From: Symsagittifera roscoffensis
Lineage: Eukaryota > Xenacoelomorpha > Acoela > Convolutidae
Assembly (NCBI RefSeq): GCF_963678635.1
Contig: NC_087062.1
Location: 84,342,012 to 84,406,011 of the forward strand
DNA length: 64,000 nt
Direction: 5' to 3'
Shown here: piece after piece, positions 35,701 to 48,171 of the stretch
Numbering within the stretch: the stretch's first letter is position 1
Layout: every line of letters begins with the position of its first letter
Notes under the pieces: generated by a model
What the model was told of the DNA's origin: nothing
Database searches by the model: none
The model's input: the letters and a program-made list of their open reading frames with translations, nothing else
Translations under genes and position numbers: made by a program

Positions 35701-38700
35701 CAGCAAGAGATGACCACACTTGATCAAACGGTGACAGATAAATCAGCTGTGGCCATACATATGAGCATGCGGTGGCACAGCAAGGGATGACCACACTTGA
35801 TCAAACGGTGACAGATAAATCAGCTGTGGCCATACATATGAGCATTCGGTGGCACAGCAAGAGATGACCACACTTGATCAAACGGTGACAGATAAATCAG
35901 CTGTGGCTATACATATGAGCATGCGGTGGCACAGCAAGAGATGACGATACTTGATCAAACGGTGACAGATAAATCAGCTGTGGCCATACATATGAGCATG
36001 CGGTGGCACAGCAAGAGATGACCACACTTGATCAAACGGTGACAGATAAATCAGCTGTGGCCATACATATGAGCATGCGGTGGCACAGCAAGGGATGACC
36101 ACACTTGATCAAACGGTGACAGATAAATCAGCTGTGGCCATACATATGAGCATGCGGTGGCACAGCAAGAGATGACCACACTTGATCAAACGGTGACAGA
36201 TAAATCAGCTGTGGCTATACATATGAGCATGCGGTGGCACAGCAAGAGATGACGATACTTGATCAAACGGTGACAGATAAATCAGCTGTGGCCATACATA
36301 TGAGCATGCGGTGGCACAGCAAGGGATGACCACACTTGATCAAACGGTGACAGATAAATCAGCTGTGGCCATACATATGAGCATGCGGCGGCACAGCAAG
36401 GGATGACGATACTTGATCAAACGGTGACAGATAAATCAGCTGTGGCCATACATATGAGCATGCGGTGGCACAGCAAGGGATGACCACACTTGATCAAACG
36501 GTGACAGATAAATCAGCTGTGGCCATACATATGAGCATGCGGTGGCACAGCAAGAGATGACCACACTTGATCAAACGGTGACAGATAAATCAGCTGTGGC
36601 CATACATATGAGCATGCGGTGGCACAGCAAGGGATGACCACACTTGATCAAACGGTGACAGATAAATCAGCTGTGGCCATACATATGAGCATTCGGTGGC
36701 ACAGCAAGAGATGACCACACTTGATCAAACGGTGACAGATAAATCAGCTGTGGCTATACATATGAGCATGCGGTGGCACAGCAAGAGATGACGATACTTG
36801 ATCAAACGGTGACAGATAAATCAGCTGTGGCCATACATATGAGCATGCGGTGGCACAGCAAGGGATGACGATACTTGATCAAACGGTGACAGATAAATCA
36901 GCTGTGGCCATACATATGAGCATGCGGCGGCACAGCAAGGGATGGCCACACTTGATCAAACGGTGACAGATAAATCAGCTGTGGCCATACTTATGAGCAT
37001 GCGGTGGCACAGCAAGAGATGACCACACTTGATCAAACGGTGACAGATAAATCAGCTGTGGCCATACATATGAGCATGCGGTGGCACAGCAAGAGATGAC
37101 CACACTTGATCAAACGTTGACAGATAAATCAGCTGTGGCCATACATATGAGCATGCGGTGGCACAGCAAGAGATGACGATACTTGATCAAACGGTGACAG
37201 ATAAATCAGCTGTGGCCATACATATGAGCATGCGGTGGCACAGCAAGGGATGACCACACTTGATCAAACGGTGACAGATAAATCAGCTGTGGCCATACAT
37301 ATGAGCATGCGGTGGCACAGCAAGGGATGACGATACTTGATCAAACGGTGACAGATAAATCAGCTGTGGCCATACATATGAGCATGCGGTGGCACAGCAA
37401 GGGATGGCGATACTTGATCAAACGGTGACAGATAAATCAGCTGTGGCCATACATATGAGCATGCGGTGGCACAGCAAGGGATGACGATACTTGATCAAAC
37501 GGTGACAGATAAATCAGCTGTGGCCATACATATGAGCATGCGGTGGCACAGCAAGGGATGACCACACTTGATCAAACGGTGACAGATAAATCAGCTGTGG
37601 CCATACATATGAGCATGCGGTGGCACAGCAAGGGATGACCACTATTGATCAAACGGTGACAGATAAATCAGCTGTGGCCATACATATGAGCATGCGGTGG
37701 CACAGCAAGGGATGACGATACTTGATCAAACGGTGACAGATAAATCAGCTGTGGCCATACATATGAGCATGCGGTGGCACAGCAAGGGATGACGATACTT
37801 GATCAAACGGTGACAGATAAATCAGCTGTGGCCATATATATGAGCATGCGGTGGCACAGCAAGGGATGACCACACTTGATCAAACGGTGACAGATAAATC
37901 AGCTGTGGCCATACATATGAGCATGCGGTGGCACAGCAAGGGATGACCACACTTGATCAAACGGTGACAGATAAATCAGCTGTGGCCATACATATGAGCA
38001 TGCGGTGGCACAGCAAGGGATGACGATACTTGATCAAACGGTGACAGATAAATCAGCTGTGGCCATACATATGAGCATGCGGTGGCACAGCAAGGGATGA
38101 CCACACTTGATCAAACGGTGACAGATAAATCAGCTGTGGCCATACATATGAGCATGCGGTGGCACAGCAAGGGATGACGATACTTGATCAAACGGTGACA
38201 GATAAATCAGCTGTGGCCATACATATGAGCATGCGGCGGCACAGCAAGGGATGACCACACTTGATCAAACGGTGACAGATAAATCAGCTGTGGCCATACA
38301 TATGAGCATGCGGTGGCACAGCAAGGGATGACGATACTTGATCAAACGGTGACAGATAAATCAGCTGTGGCCATACATATAAGCATGCGGCGGCACAGCA
38401 AGGGATGACCACACTTGATCAAACGGTGACAGATAAATCAGCTGTGGCCATACATATGAGCATGCGGTGGCACAGCAAGGGATGACGATACTTGATCAAA
38501 CGGTGACAGATAAATCAGCTGTGGCCATACATATGAGCATGCGGTGGCACAGCAAGGGATGACGATACTTGATCAAACGGTGACAGATAAATCAGCTGTG
38601 GCCATACATATGAGCATGCGGTGGCACAGCAAGGGATGACGATACTTGATCAAACGGTGACAGATAAATCAGCTGTGGCCATATATATGAGCATGCGGTG

Positions 38701-39565
38701 GCACAGCAAGGGATGACCACACTTGATCAAACGGTGACAGATAAATCAGCTGTGGCCATACATATGAGCATGCGGTGGCACAGCAAGGGATGACCACACT
38801 TGATCAAACGGTGACAGATAAATCAGCTGTGGCCATACATATGAGCATGCGGTGGCACAGCAAGGGATGACGATACTTGATCAAACGGTGACAGATAAAT
38901 CAGCTGTGGCCATACATATGAGCATGCGGTGGCACAGCAAGGGATGACCACACTTGATCAAACGGTGACAGATAAATCAGCTGTGGCCATACATATGAGC
39001 ATGCGGTGGCACAGCAAGGGATGACGATATTTGATCAAACGGTGACAGATAAATCAGCTGTGGCCATACATATGAGCATGCGGCGGCACAGCAAGGGATG
39101 ACCACACTTGATCAAACGGTGACAGATAAATCAGCTGTGGCCATACATATGAGCATGCGGTGGCACAGCAAGGGATGACGATACTTGATCAAACGGTGAC
39201 AGATAAATCAGCTGTGGCCATACATATAAGCATGCGGCGGCACAGCAAGGGATGACCACACTTGATCAAACGGTGACAGATAAATCAGCTGTGGCCATAC
39301 ATATGAGCATGCGGTGGCACAGCAAGGGATGACGATACTTGATCAAACGGTGACAGATAAATCAGCTGTGGCCATACATATGAGCATGCGGTGGCACAGC
39401 AAGGGATGACCACACTTGATCAAACGGTGACAGATAAATCAGCTGTGGCCATACATATGAGCATGCGGTGGCACAGCAAGAGATGACCACACTTGATCAA
39501 ACGGTGACAGATAAATAAGCTGTGGCCATACATATGAGCATGCGGTGGCAAAACAAAAGTCAAAA
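32749..39565. mobile_element. Foldback-like element with an expanded 77-bp tandem-repeat arm
   Basis: The ends are a perfect 19-bp inverted repeat: 32749-32767 (TTTTGACTTTTGTTTTGCC) and 39547-39565. The inverted similarity continues inward (GCATGCTCATGTATACGGCC versus GGCCATACATATGAGCATGC). About 32768-32935 holds degenerate monomers in inverted orientation; about 32940-33080 is a spacer; about 33085-39546 holds monomers in direct orientation. Inverted arms made of tandem subrepeats are the hallmark of Drosophila foldback (FB/Galileo) elements. No transposase ORF and no clear target duplication were seen. Confidence 0.6.
33085..39546 (+). repeat. 77-bp satellite array, about 82 near-identical copies plus degenerate left edge
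   Basis: The period is exactly 77 bp (ATACATATGA at 33291, 33368 and onward). The monomer contains the palindromes TTGATCAA, CAGCTG, TGGCCA, CATATG and GCATGC. Variant sites (GAGATGACC/GGGATGACG, GCGGTGG/GCGGCGG, GGCCATAC/GGCTATAC, GCATGC/GCATTC) recur with multi-monomer spacing: GCATGCGGCGG at 34764, 35534 and 36381 (770, 847 bp) and at 38229 and 39076 (847 bp). 33085-33230 is diverged, while the right edge stops abruptly at the terminal repeat. Stops occur in all frames. Not CRISPR: there are no unique spacers. Confidence 0.95.
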
Positions 39566-41900
39566 TTAGCTCAAGTGTTATCCAATTGATCTAAACCTAC
39601 CTCAGGCCGGTCGAAACTGGCAAAAATTGGGGAAGACAGCAAGAGCAAACACGAGTACGAAAAAATCAATTGAAAAGTTTCACCATTTTTTTTGTTTTTT
39701 ATGGAAATAATTTAAAATTTTAAATTTCTTATCAAGCTGTTGTTTAAAACATTACAGAGGGTAAAAATTGTAAGTAATAGGTTCGAATGCACTCTGTTAC
39801 TCATTTTGAACGTTTGGGGTATAACAGTTGGACAATTTTACACGTGCAGTTGCATTTTCTGTAGAAAAAAATCTGGCTTAATGAAAAAGGAGGGAAAATT
39901 GTTTTCCTAAATTGAAGTTTCAATAAAACAAGGCCATAAATTTTGTTTTCTAATTCGTTTTAAGATCAAACACTGTACATTTCAGTGGTCGCAAGTCAGT
40001 TTTTTATTTAAAAAAACTTTTGACAAATATGGGAAGAAAATTGAAAAAATTTAATGAAACTTGTATAAGTTAGAGCTGCATTGCTTACACAAAAGTTTCC
40101 TGTTTTTTAGAACTTTATGATCTAACAAAAATTTTGGTATCAGGGCGATGTCCTGAGTTAAAAAACGACCATTTAAACCTCCAAAAAACTAAATTCTGAG
40201 AAATAAAGGCATTTTTCGAAATTTGAAACCCAGTTTTTTACCGCGACGTAAACTACAAATTGATCAATTGCAGAAGAAAGCTGAATTTAGAAAAAACAAA
40301 ATGACCAGCAAAATAACGCTTCAATTAGTAAAACAGCCTAAAAAAAAAGAAAAATGAATATAAATCAATAGGTTCTCTGTTTTGTTTTTCTGGTTTATTT
40401 CGCTTTATATTAACAAAATTGCAAATGGCTCGGAAGGAAAAAATAGGATAAATATATGGTATACTACAGAAAAGGATTTCTAGATTTCGCAGTGAAACAA
40501 AAAACACTTTTTGTAAAATTTAAGACAATTTTCGAAGTCAATTCAATTTATTAGTTTCTGCGGTTTTTTCATTTTTTAATTCAGAAATTTTTTTTTCAAG
40601 TTTTCTACGCTCAAAATTGATCCTTTGCAGTTTGACTTTTGATTTTTTGAGTTCAACTCATGTTCGTTTGATTACAAAATATATTTTTTCTTCGAAATTT
40701 GGCATTTAAAGTTTTCTTTATGAAAAACAAGTCAATGTTCTAAGTTGTGTGTTTTGGCAATCTGAGGATCCTGTACGATTGACTGTAGCTAGTAGCGTAG
40801 ACTAATTTAAATTTGATGTTTTTTGCTTGTAAACGAACTTCGATTTGCTACAATTTCATTTTTGATGACAGTGAAAGGACGCAGTTGTTCTGACGTAATT
40901 TGTTCTCAATGAATTTTTTGTTTGTTTTGTTTGTTTGCATTTTCTGAAAAAATGAAAACTCTAATAAGGTAAAATCATATGCTAAAAAGTTTGCATTTTG
41001 TGCTCTCGAATTAGAAAGCAAAAATGGCGCAAAATATTGATTAATTTCTTAATTTTCAAAATGGAATTTAATTCTTAGATTTCCTAGCGGAAGAAAAAAA
41101 ATTGGTAATTGGCCAGATTTTTTAAACTATCTTTAGAAAAAGGAACATCCTTGAACATTTCGTGAAAATCAAAAGACTTGCAGAAAAACTTTAAAACTTT
41201 TTAACAATTCTGTTCTTCGTTTTCTTCATTTTGATTCGTTCATTTACCCTTTTCCAGTCGCATGTTGGCTAGGTCTGTTTAAGAAAAATTTTCTTAGTTT
41301 ATATTGCCTCTGCGTCTCTTGGTTAGAAAAGGTTGTTGGTTTGCAATTGTGGGTTTTGAGGAGCAAGTTGAAAAATGTAATCCAGGTTTTTTTTTCGTTT
41401 TCCGAATACAAGAATATTTTCAGCTCAACAGGTGTCTGCTCAACTTTTGTCGGCTTTATTACCATTTCGTTACTGTTTTTTATTGCAACTTTAAATTGCA
41501 GTTGCTTTGACAAGTTTTTCTCAAAGTGATTTTTGTTTGGAACCAATAATCGAGGTAAACATGAAATTTTAGTAGATCAATTTTTTTTTCTATTTTTTTT
41601 CATCTTAACCATTTTTTGTTGCCTCGCAGTTTTTTTTCGTTTTGTCTAACAAGATCAGACAAAAATCAGAGACAAAAGCTGAAACTAAACCCGTTGAAAA
41701 AAAATTTTACTTTAAGGTCTTTAACGTGTATGCAGTATACAAAAACTTACAACAATAAAAGTTTCGAATACTCGAGACACAGAATTGAAGTTGAACGAAA
41801 ACTGTCGCCGCATTTTCTGCAGATTTTGTCTGGCATCTTTCATCATTATCAAAAAAAAACAATAATAAATTATCTCCTGTGTTTAACGAGTTGACCAGAT
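39566..41900. other. No gene recognised
   Basis: AT-rich sequence with many T and A runs. Short ORFs on both strands around 41244-41980 overlap each other and lack domains. Confidence 0.45.
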
Positions 41901-41919
41901 TTTGTTGGACAATTGTAAG

Positions 41920-42175
41920 ATGGACTATCACTCCTGTTACCCGATTCAACAACAAGATCTTGCGGAAGGTAAAATTTATCACAAAACAACAGAGAACGAC
42001 AAGGAAAAAGCTGTGGAGAACATTGTATGAAGAACTGATTGATGTCTTGTTTTACATTATGCAATCAACACTCGGTCAAATGGGATTGATCAGACAAGGG
42101 AACCTAGCAGAGGAACAGAATGACATATACGAAGCGGAGATTCGTCATAATGAAGCCATTGCTGCCGTGATTTGA
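41920..42175 (+). pseudogene. Short coding-like island, possible gene remnant or exon pair
   Basis: GC content is higher than its surroundings. A frame from ATG 41920 reads MDYHSCYPIQQQDLAEGKIY and stays charged until a TGA at about 42030. An overlapping frame then continues as YEELIDVLFYIMQSTLGQMG, LIRQGNLAEEQNDIYEAEIR and so on to TGA at 42173-42175. The two together look like one helical protein of about 85 residues with a one-base shift, or two exons with a short intron. No family recognised; chance is possible. Confidence 0.3.
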
Positions 42176-44360
42176 ACAATTTTGAAAATTTGTCAGAAAT
42201 TTAACCCAGTTTTTCAAAAAAAAATTTACGATTTTTTTGAGTATTGGTCTAATTAGAGAGCGTGAAGTTCTTTTTTTTTAAATTTGGTCATTTAGGCCAG
42301 GACAATGCTGCTTTTATTCAAAGCAAATTAATTTTGAAAGCTACATTCAGCGCTTTTTTGGCAATAAATTTTTTACTCAAAATTAAAAAATTGCGCAAAA
42401 ACTTTTTTTAGAAAAAATTAATGTTCCGAAGAAAAAATTGTAAAAATATTTTTTTTTCATTCATTTTTCAAGACAATCTTTGTCATTATGCCTAATTTTT
42501 ATTTCAATTATTTTCTACGTGTTGGTATAATTCTTTCGGCGCACCAAAAACGGCAGTAATTTGAAGGAAAAAATTGTTTTTTTTTTGTAGGTTTTCAATG
42601 AATGTGGTCCCTTCATTCTGTGCTATTTGTACAGCAACCGGCTAGCCTGGTTCCTAAAACGCAATTTTTATCTACATTTTGTATTATTTAAAGCCCGTTT
42701 GTTAGTTTTGAGCTCCATATCAATTTGGTTTATGTCCAGTTGAGATTTATATTGCAATTCGACAAGTGATCCTATTTTCACGTTTCTTTTGTAGAAATTC
42801 TCAAGATCCCGTTTGTATACAAATTGACTGATCAAGAATTCTAATGAGTGAACTTTGGCAGCTCTTAAGTTGCCAGTTCTTATCTATCACAAAACAAGGT
42901 TCAGTTTCGTTGTCTCCATAACGTGATGTTTTTTGAGGCTCGTCGTAATGAAGAAAAAATTTATATTGAAGTTCACCTGCAAAAAAAAAACAAATTGGTG
43001 CATTTTTTTGGAGCGTAAATTTTACTTTTACGGTTTTTAGCGAATGCATTGACACCTGTTTCGCAGTTTTATTGTGATTGAATATCGATTTGGCATATAC
43101 AGAAATTGATGTTGAGGAACTGCCTTTGCTTTATTGCTATTGTTTTAAAGCTGACTAATTATCTGCTACAACTCTATCCGTTTAGTCACCGAATGTTTTT
43201 TGGTTTAATGTTTTCTTTTCGTTTTTTTTCTTTGACACAAATCAGAATTGCATCAACAATACAAATCGGACAACTGAAAATTTTCATGTGCCAATTTTTT
43301 TAAAATAATTTTCTAGCTAAGAAAATTTAAGTTGTAGAACAATTTCCTCTGTTTTTCCAGGTAGTTAAATAGCCCCTCTTTTCAAAGTAATCATCGAAGA
43401 TAAAGATAAACGGCGTCAAAATGCTGGCATGTCTTTGTACGTTTTTTCAAACTATATTGATTATTTGCCAAGTTCACTAACAAGCAAAGACTTCCAAAGA
43501 TAAATTTGGTTCAATTTTCCTAGTTTTTGTTTATTTGAAATGAATTTTTAAAAGCTTGCTACGAGTATTTTAGGGTCTTATTTGATGTTTTCGGTAATGC
43601 ATCGTCAAGAAAAGCCTTTGATTTTAAAAACAAAGGAGTTACCGTAACATTTACAGAAAGTAAGGCAAGTCAGTCTCCTGAATTGAGTGTGACGTTTTCT
43701 AGTGCAAAAATCTTGGATTGGAGTTGTTTCGTTAAATTCCATGCATTTGAAAATACTTCCTTCTTTCAAGGAAAAACAGTGTTTGATCAAAAGTAGTATA
43801 AGTTAAAAAGATTGCGTGCTCGAAGTGAGTGTCGACGATGAAAAAAGCGTGAGGCGACAACTCGTAATAGACGACAATTCGTAACAGGTGACAATTCGTA
43901 AGAGGCGACAGTTTGTCAAATTTGTTTGGATTTTTCACTCAGCCTGAACCGTTTTGTCGACTATAAAATTTTTTGTCAAAATCTCTCATACGTTAAGAAA
44001 TGGATTAAATTTCATTGAAAATACGAAAAGTTCGTTCTTTATTAGACAAGTTTCAATGTTGTTAGAAATACTAATTGGATTTTGTTATTCTATAGGATTC
44101 ATGCTGTCCAGGACAGATGCTGTTAGAGTCGAGTGGATATTTAGTATATTAAAAGTGTTAAAAGAATTGTTTATTGTCTACATTACCTGAAAAAAAAAAT
44201 TTTTTTTCGGTAAACCCAAAACTGTACAACAACATGTTATTATGAGCAACGATGAATTTTGCTGCAGATTGATTGTTTTTCAAAAGCCGGCAAAAATTTA
44301 TTCTCAATTAGATTATATCAGCAAAAAAATTTGTAAACTTATTTAAAAAAATTTTAAGAG
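42176..44360. other. No gene recognised
   Basis: AT-rich non-coding sequence. A cluster of CGACAA(C/T)TCGTAA motifs lies at about 43852-43915, related to the element at 32.3 kb. Confidence 0.45.
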
Positions 44361-44364
44361 TTTT

Positions 44365-44718
44365 TAAGAGTTCTTGCTCAGACTGGGTTCTTTCAAGTGT
44401 ATCGTATAAAAATATCACACACATAGCATAACATAAAACAAAAATTATATTGATTATAGTACGGTAACTCAAAAGAATCGATTATAATTATAATAATCAT
44501 AATAGTAATTTTAATAATATTAATAATCATAATAATCTTAAAAAAATAGTCATGATGATAATAGAAATAAAAATGATACTCATAATAATAACAATAATAA
44601 CAAGGATAACCATAACAAAAGACACAATAATAAATTGTTTGCCCTATAAGTTCACAATGATCGACATAAAATATAAAAAGACCTCTTGAAAAACCCTGTC
44701 TGGGCAAGAACTCTTAAG
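44365..44718. mobile_element. Short inverted-repeat element ending in TTAA, with AT-rich interior
   Basis: The left end TTAAGAGTTCTTGCTCAGAC (44365 onward) and the right end ending at 44718 are inverted repeats of about 34 bp with a few mismatches. The interior is ATAATAATC-type simple sequence and produces a spurious Tyr/Ile-rich ORF. TTAA at each outer edge could be the target duplication, as in piggyBac-like elements, or part of the repeat. Confidence 0.6.
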
Positions 44719-44737
44719 AAAAAGATTCATGAACCTA

Positions 44738-45687
44738 TAACAAATTTTATAAACATGAAGTCGATGGCAGAGCTTAAGTTTTTTTGCTGATAATCTAACT
44801 GCATCGTTTTTCATCTCAAGAACATCTATTTCGTTCCATCACTTTTCTTAATTTAACCTGTTGGTTTTTTACAAGCTTCAAGATGCTGATTTTCAGTACC
44901 ATGCTGAATTTTGCTTAAAACACCGTAACCCGTTACTCAAGTTTTGTGGCAATGATTTTTTTAGGATCGATCTCGAAACCTTTAATACCTTACGGATTCC
45001 ATATTTTGACCTCAAGTTTTTTTCTGGCTCCATTGTTCTCGATATGAGGCAATAGAATGTGTAGAACAAATAATTCAATTTTTTACTGATGAGATTTTGA
45101 ACAGATAACTTTTACGATACTCGAGATAAACAATTTGCAAAACTGGAACCTTAGATAAAAATAGCTTTAACCGCTCGATTGAAAATCGTTTTTCTCAAAG
45201 TTTGGATCTAAACAAATTTTATAAACATGAATTCGATGGCAGAGCTTTAGTTTTTGTGCTGATATAATCTAACTGCATCATTTTTCATCTCAAGAACATC
45301 TATTTTGTTCCATCATCTTTCTTATTTTAACCTGTTGCTTTTTTTACAAGCTTCAAGACGCTGATTTTCAGTACCATGCTGATTTTTTGCTTAAAACACC
45401 GTAACCCGTTACTCAAGTTTTGTGGCCATGATTTTATTAGGATCGATTTCGAAACCTTTGATACTTTACGGATTCCATATTTTGACCTCAAGTTTTTTTC
45501 TGGCTCCATTGTTCTCGATATGAGGCAATAGAAAGTGTAGAACAAATAATTCAATTTTTTACTGATGAGATTTTGAACAGATAACTTTTACGATACTCGA
45601 GATAAACAATTTGCAAAACTGGAACCTAGGATAAAAATAGCTTTAACCGCTCGATTGAAAATCGTTTTTCTCAAAGTTTGGATCTAA
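44738..45687. repeat. Tandem duplication, two copies of ~475 bp
   Basis: 44738-45211 and 45212-45687 align throughout; GATGGCAGAGCTT is at 44763 and 45235, and both copies end in CGTTTTTCTCAAAGTTTGGATC. Small differences only. The matching minus-strand ORFs (45078-44893 and 45554-45327) are the same non-conserved frame in each copy. Confidence 0.85.
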
Positions 45688-45904
45688 ATACTTTGTCTTT
45701 TTGATCTGAGAGTAGAAATTAGATTTATTTAAACAGTTATAAAAATGAGTCAGACCAATTGATTGGCTAATAATATTTTTTTGGTTCGAGAATTCAGCTT
45801 GATTACAGCGTTGTTTTATACCTCATAAGCCCTGCAAATCCACCATGCGCACCAAATTCACTATTCGACTTTTTTTCGTTTTTGGGAAAATATAAACTGT
45901 TTTT

Positions 45905-46015
45905 TTTTCTCAACGCGTAGCTCTCAACGCGTTTTCTATCAACGCGTAGCCCTCAACGCTTTTTCAATCAACGCCTAGCTCTCAACGCGTTTTCTCTCAA
46001 TGCGTTGGGCTCAGA
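45905..46015. repeat. TCAACGCGT minisatellite
   Basis: TCAACGCGTAGC and TCAACGCGTTTTC alternate about seven times in imperfect form. Confidence 0.75.
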
Positions 46016-46146
46016 AATAAACTGAACCTAATTGAGGCAAGATATTTGATAAAATATATTTAAAATTGACACTGAAAAGGTCACTTTGTATTTACACGTG
46101 TATAAAAGCGTCCAATTATTGTACTTTTTTTGTTAATTGTACTCTT

Positions 46147-46640
46147 TTGATCTGCATGAGCCCAGCCAGGTTTTCACAACACTGTAGTAACATACCTACA
46201 GTTTAACTTAAAAGCTCGTTTTATATTTTACACATGACGAATCCTCACGCACTAAAATATACATATATATGCTCGAGATGGTTTTTTTATTCAGAACAAT
46301 TTTACAAATCTGGTCCCATGGAAGTCAATCTCTTGATCTGCATGAGCCCAGCCAGGTTTTCACGAAAATGTTGTAACATACCTAGAGTTTAACTAAAGTG
46401 CTCGTTTTATATTTTACACATGACGAATCCTCACTCGCTAAAATATAGATATATATGCTCGAGATGGTTTTTTTATTCAGAACAATTTTACAAATCTGGT
46501 CCCATGTAAGTCAATCTTTTGATCTGCATGAGCCCAGCCAGGTTTTCACGAAAATTTTGTAACATACCTAGAGTTTAACTAAAGTGCTCGTTTTAATTTT
46601 TACACATGACGAATCCTCTCGCACTAAAAAATTGTTCGAG
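46147..46640. repeat. Tandem repeat, 186-bp monomer, ~2.6 copies
   Basis: TCTGCATGAGCCCAGCCAGG starts at 46151, 46337 and 46523. Copies share CACATGACGAATCCTC and CTCGAGATGG blocks and are highly similar. The third copy ends at about 46630. Confidence 0.9.
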
Positions 46641-47082
46641 CCAATTTTTGAGGAGAAACTTTGGGCACCTTGTATGAGTGATAAGACTTTTTTTTAGAGT
46701 GAAACTTTAATTCCTAATTTTTCAAACTAAATTTCATCATAATACTTCTCATAAAACTCCAAGCAACTTTTGTCCCCATCATTTTTCGTCTCAAGTCAAC
46801 ACACATCAAAAAAACATGTCTTGAGTTTTTCTTTTTCCAGATTACGAAAAAATCAGCACAGTTTTATGATAAAAGGTAAAATCAACACAACTGAGAAGAA
46901 ACCTTTTTAACCAAAATGCTTTTTATTGTCAAAACTGGACCTGGAATATCTACATAAGATCAATATTAATCTAACATGAAATTCCACACAGCGGCAAACA
47001 CTAGCCAGAACACGACAAAAGCGGCTCTATAAATTGCAATAAGATAACGTAGAATTAAAACTCGACGAATTAGTAAAAATTC
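46641..47082. other. No gene recognised
   Basis: AT-rich sequence without supported features. Confidence 0.45.
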
Positions 47083-47154
47083 GGCTCCGTCTGTGGTTCT
47101 TTCTGCCACCTAAAGATTATGAATCTCACGCACTAACCACTAAGCAACGGCGCT
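47083..47154 (-). tRNA. tRNA-Met(CAT)-like sequence, probably a pseudogene or tRNA-derived remnant
   Basis: This 72-nt minus-strand segment has an A-box-like TTGCTTAGTGGTTAGTGCG and an anticodon loop TTCATAA with CAT in the right place. T8, A14, GG and A21 are placed as in a tRNA, and five of seven acceptor pairs form (AGCGCCG with CGGAGCC). The T-arm is wrong: there is no TTCRANY loop and the T-stem does not pair. The anticodon stem has one mismatch and one wobble. Confidence 0.3.
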
Positions 47155-47971
47155 TAATAAGCCCTCAAAGACTAACAAAAAATAAACCAGATAACAGACG
47201 CTTAGAAATTTCCACTGCTACAGAACTTGATTATAGCAAAAGTGCCACCAAATAAGTTTTAATGAACATTTTTATTTGTGTTAGAAAAAAAGAAGGTTTG
47301 TACAAATTCACTAATGCTCGCAAAACGCAATACATAATCGTTCGAGCTCGAAAAATAGAATTAAGGCAGCTAATTTTATTAATTTCATACTCGTTGTTAC
47401 ACTTAAATTTTGTTACTATCAGCCTTAAAATCAAAGAGGACTAAGCCATTCAAATGCTCTAGAAACATTTAATTTGGTGTTTTTATTAGAACTGAGAGGC
47501 TAAGACATCCGTTTGTACTTTACATAGCGTCTGGTGTGATAAAATGCTGAAAAAAAAGAATTATTTTTTAGCTCAAGTCGTTGCCGCTACTAAGCTGAGT
47601 TCGTCGTGTCGCCAACCCTCCAATTTCATTGTGGATTGTAGTTGTTTTAGTGCTTACGCAGACTTTCGTTACAAAAGACGTTAACTGCATCCACAGAGTA
47701 ATTAATCCTTAATATGTACCATGATATTCTGATTTTTCTAGCTGATTTTTTGCAAAACTTGATGTAATTGTAATCAAACTGTAATGCTTTTTTTTCTTGA
47801 AAATTTAAACAATTGAATCGACCTAATCACATCAAGTTATTCTCTTGGTGTTCTCTAAGCATTCAGATTAATCGTTCGTTTTTTTTTTTACTGTCGGCAG
47901 TTCATGAATCTTGGTGTCAGTTTTCCCGTCGTTTTTTCACCCTCTGATTTAAAGAGGCTGAAAAATGGCTG
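47155..47971. other. No gene recognised
   Basis: Opposite-strand ORFs at 47231-47444 overlap and show no domain. Nothing else supported. Confidence 0.45.
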
Positions 47972-48171
47972 NNNNNNNNNNNNNNNNNNNNNNNNNNNNN
48001 NNNNNNNNNNNNNNNNNNNNNNNNNNNNNNNNNNNNNNNNNNNNNNNNNNNNNNNNNNNNNNNNNNNNNNNNNNNNNNNNNNNNNNNNNNNNNNNNNNNN
48101 NNNNNNNNNNNNNNNNNNNNNNNNNNNNNNNNNNNNNNNNNNNNNNNNNNNNNNNNNNNNNNNNNNNNNNN
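47972..48171. other. Assembly gap of exactly 200 N
   Basis: The round size suggests a fixed-length scaffold gap. It falls at the left end of a MITE copy, whose terminal repeat is therefore unseen. ORFs spanning it are meaningless. Confidence 0.98.

Noticed and set aside
33085-39546. CRISPR-like regularly spaced repeats
   Set aside because: The whole 77-bp unit repeats with no unique spacers, no cas genes are present and the context is eukaryotic; it is a satellite array.
44393-44707. 104-codon Tyr/Ile-rich membrane-like ORF
   Set aside because: It is the translation of ATAATAATC-type simple sequence inside an inverted-repeat element.
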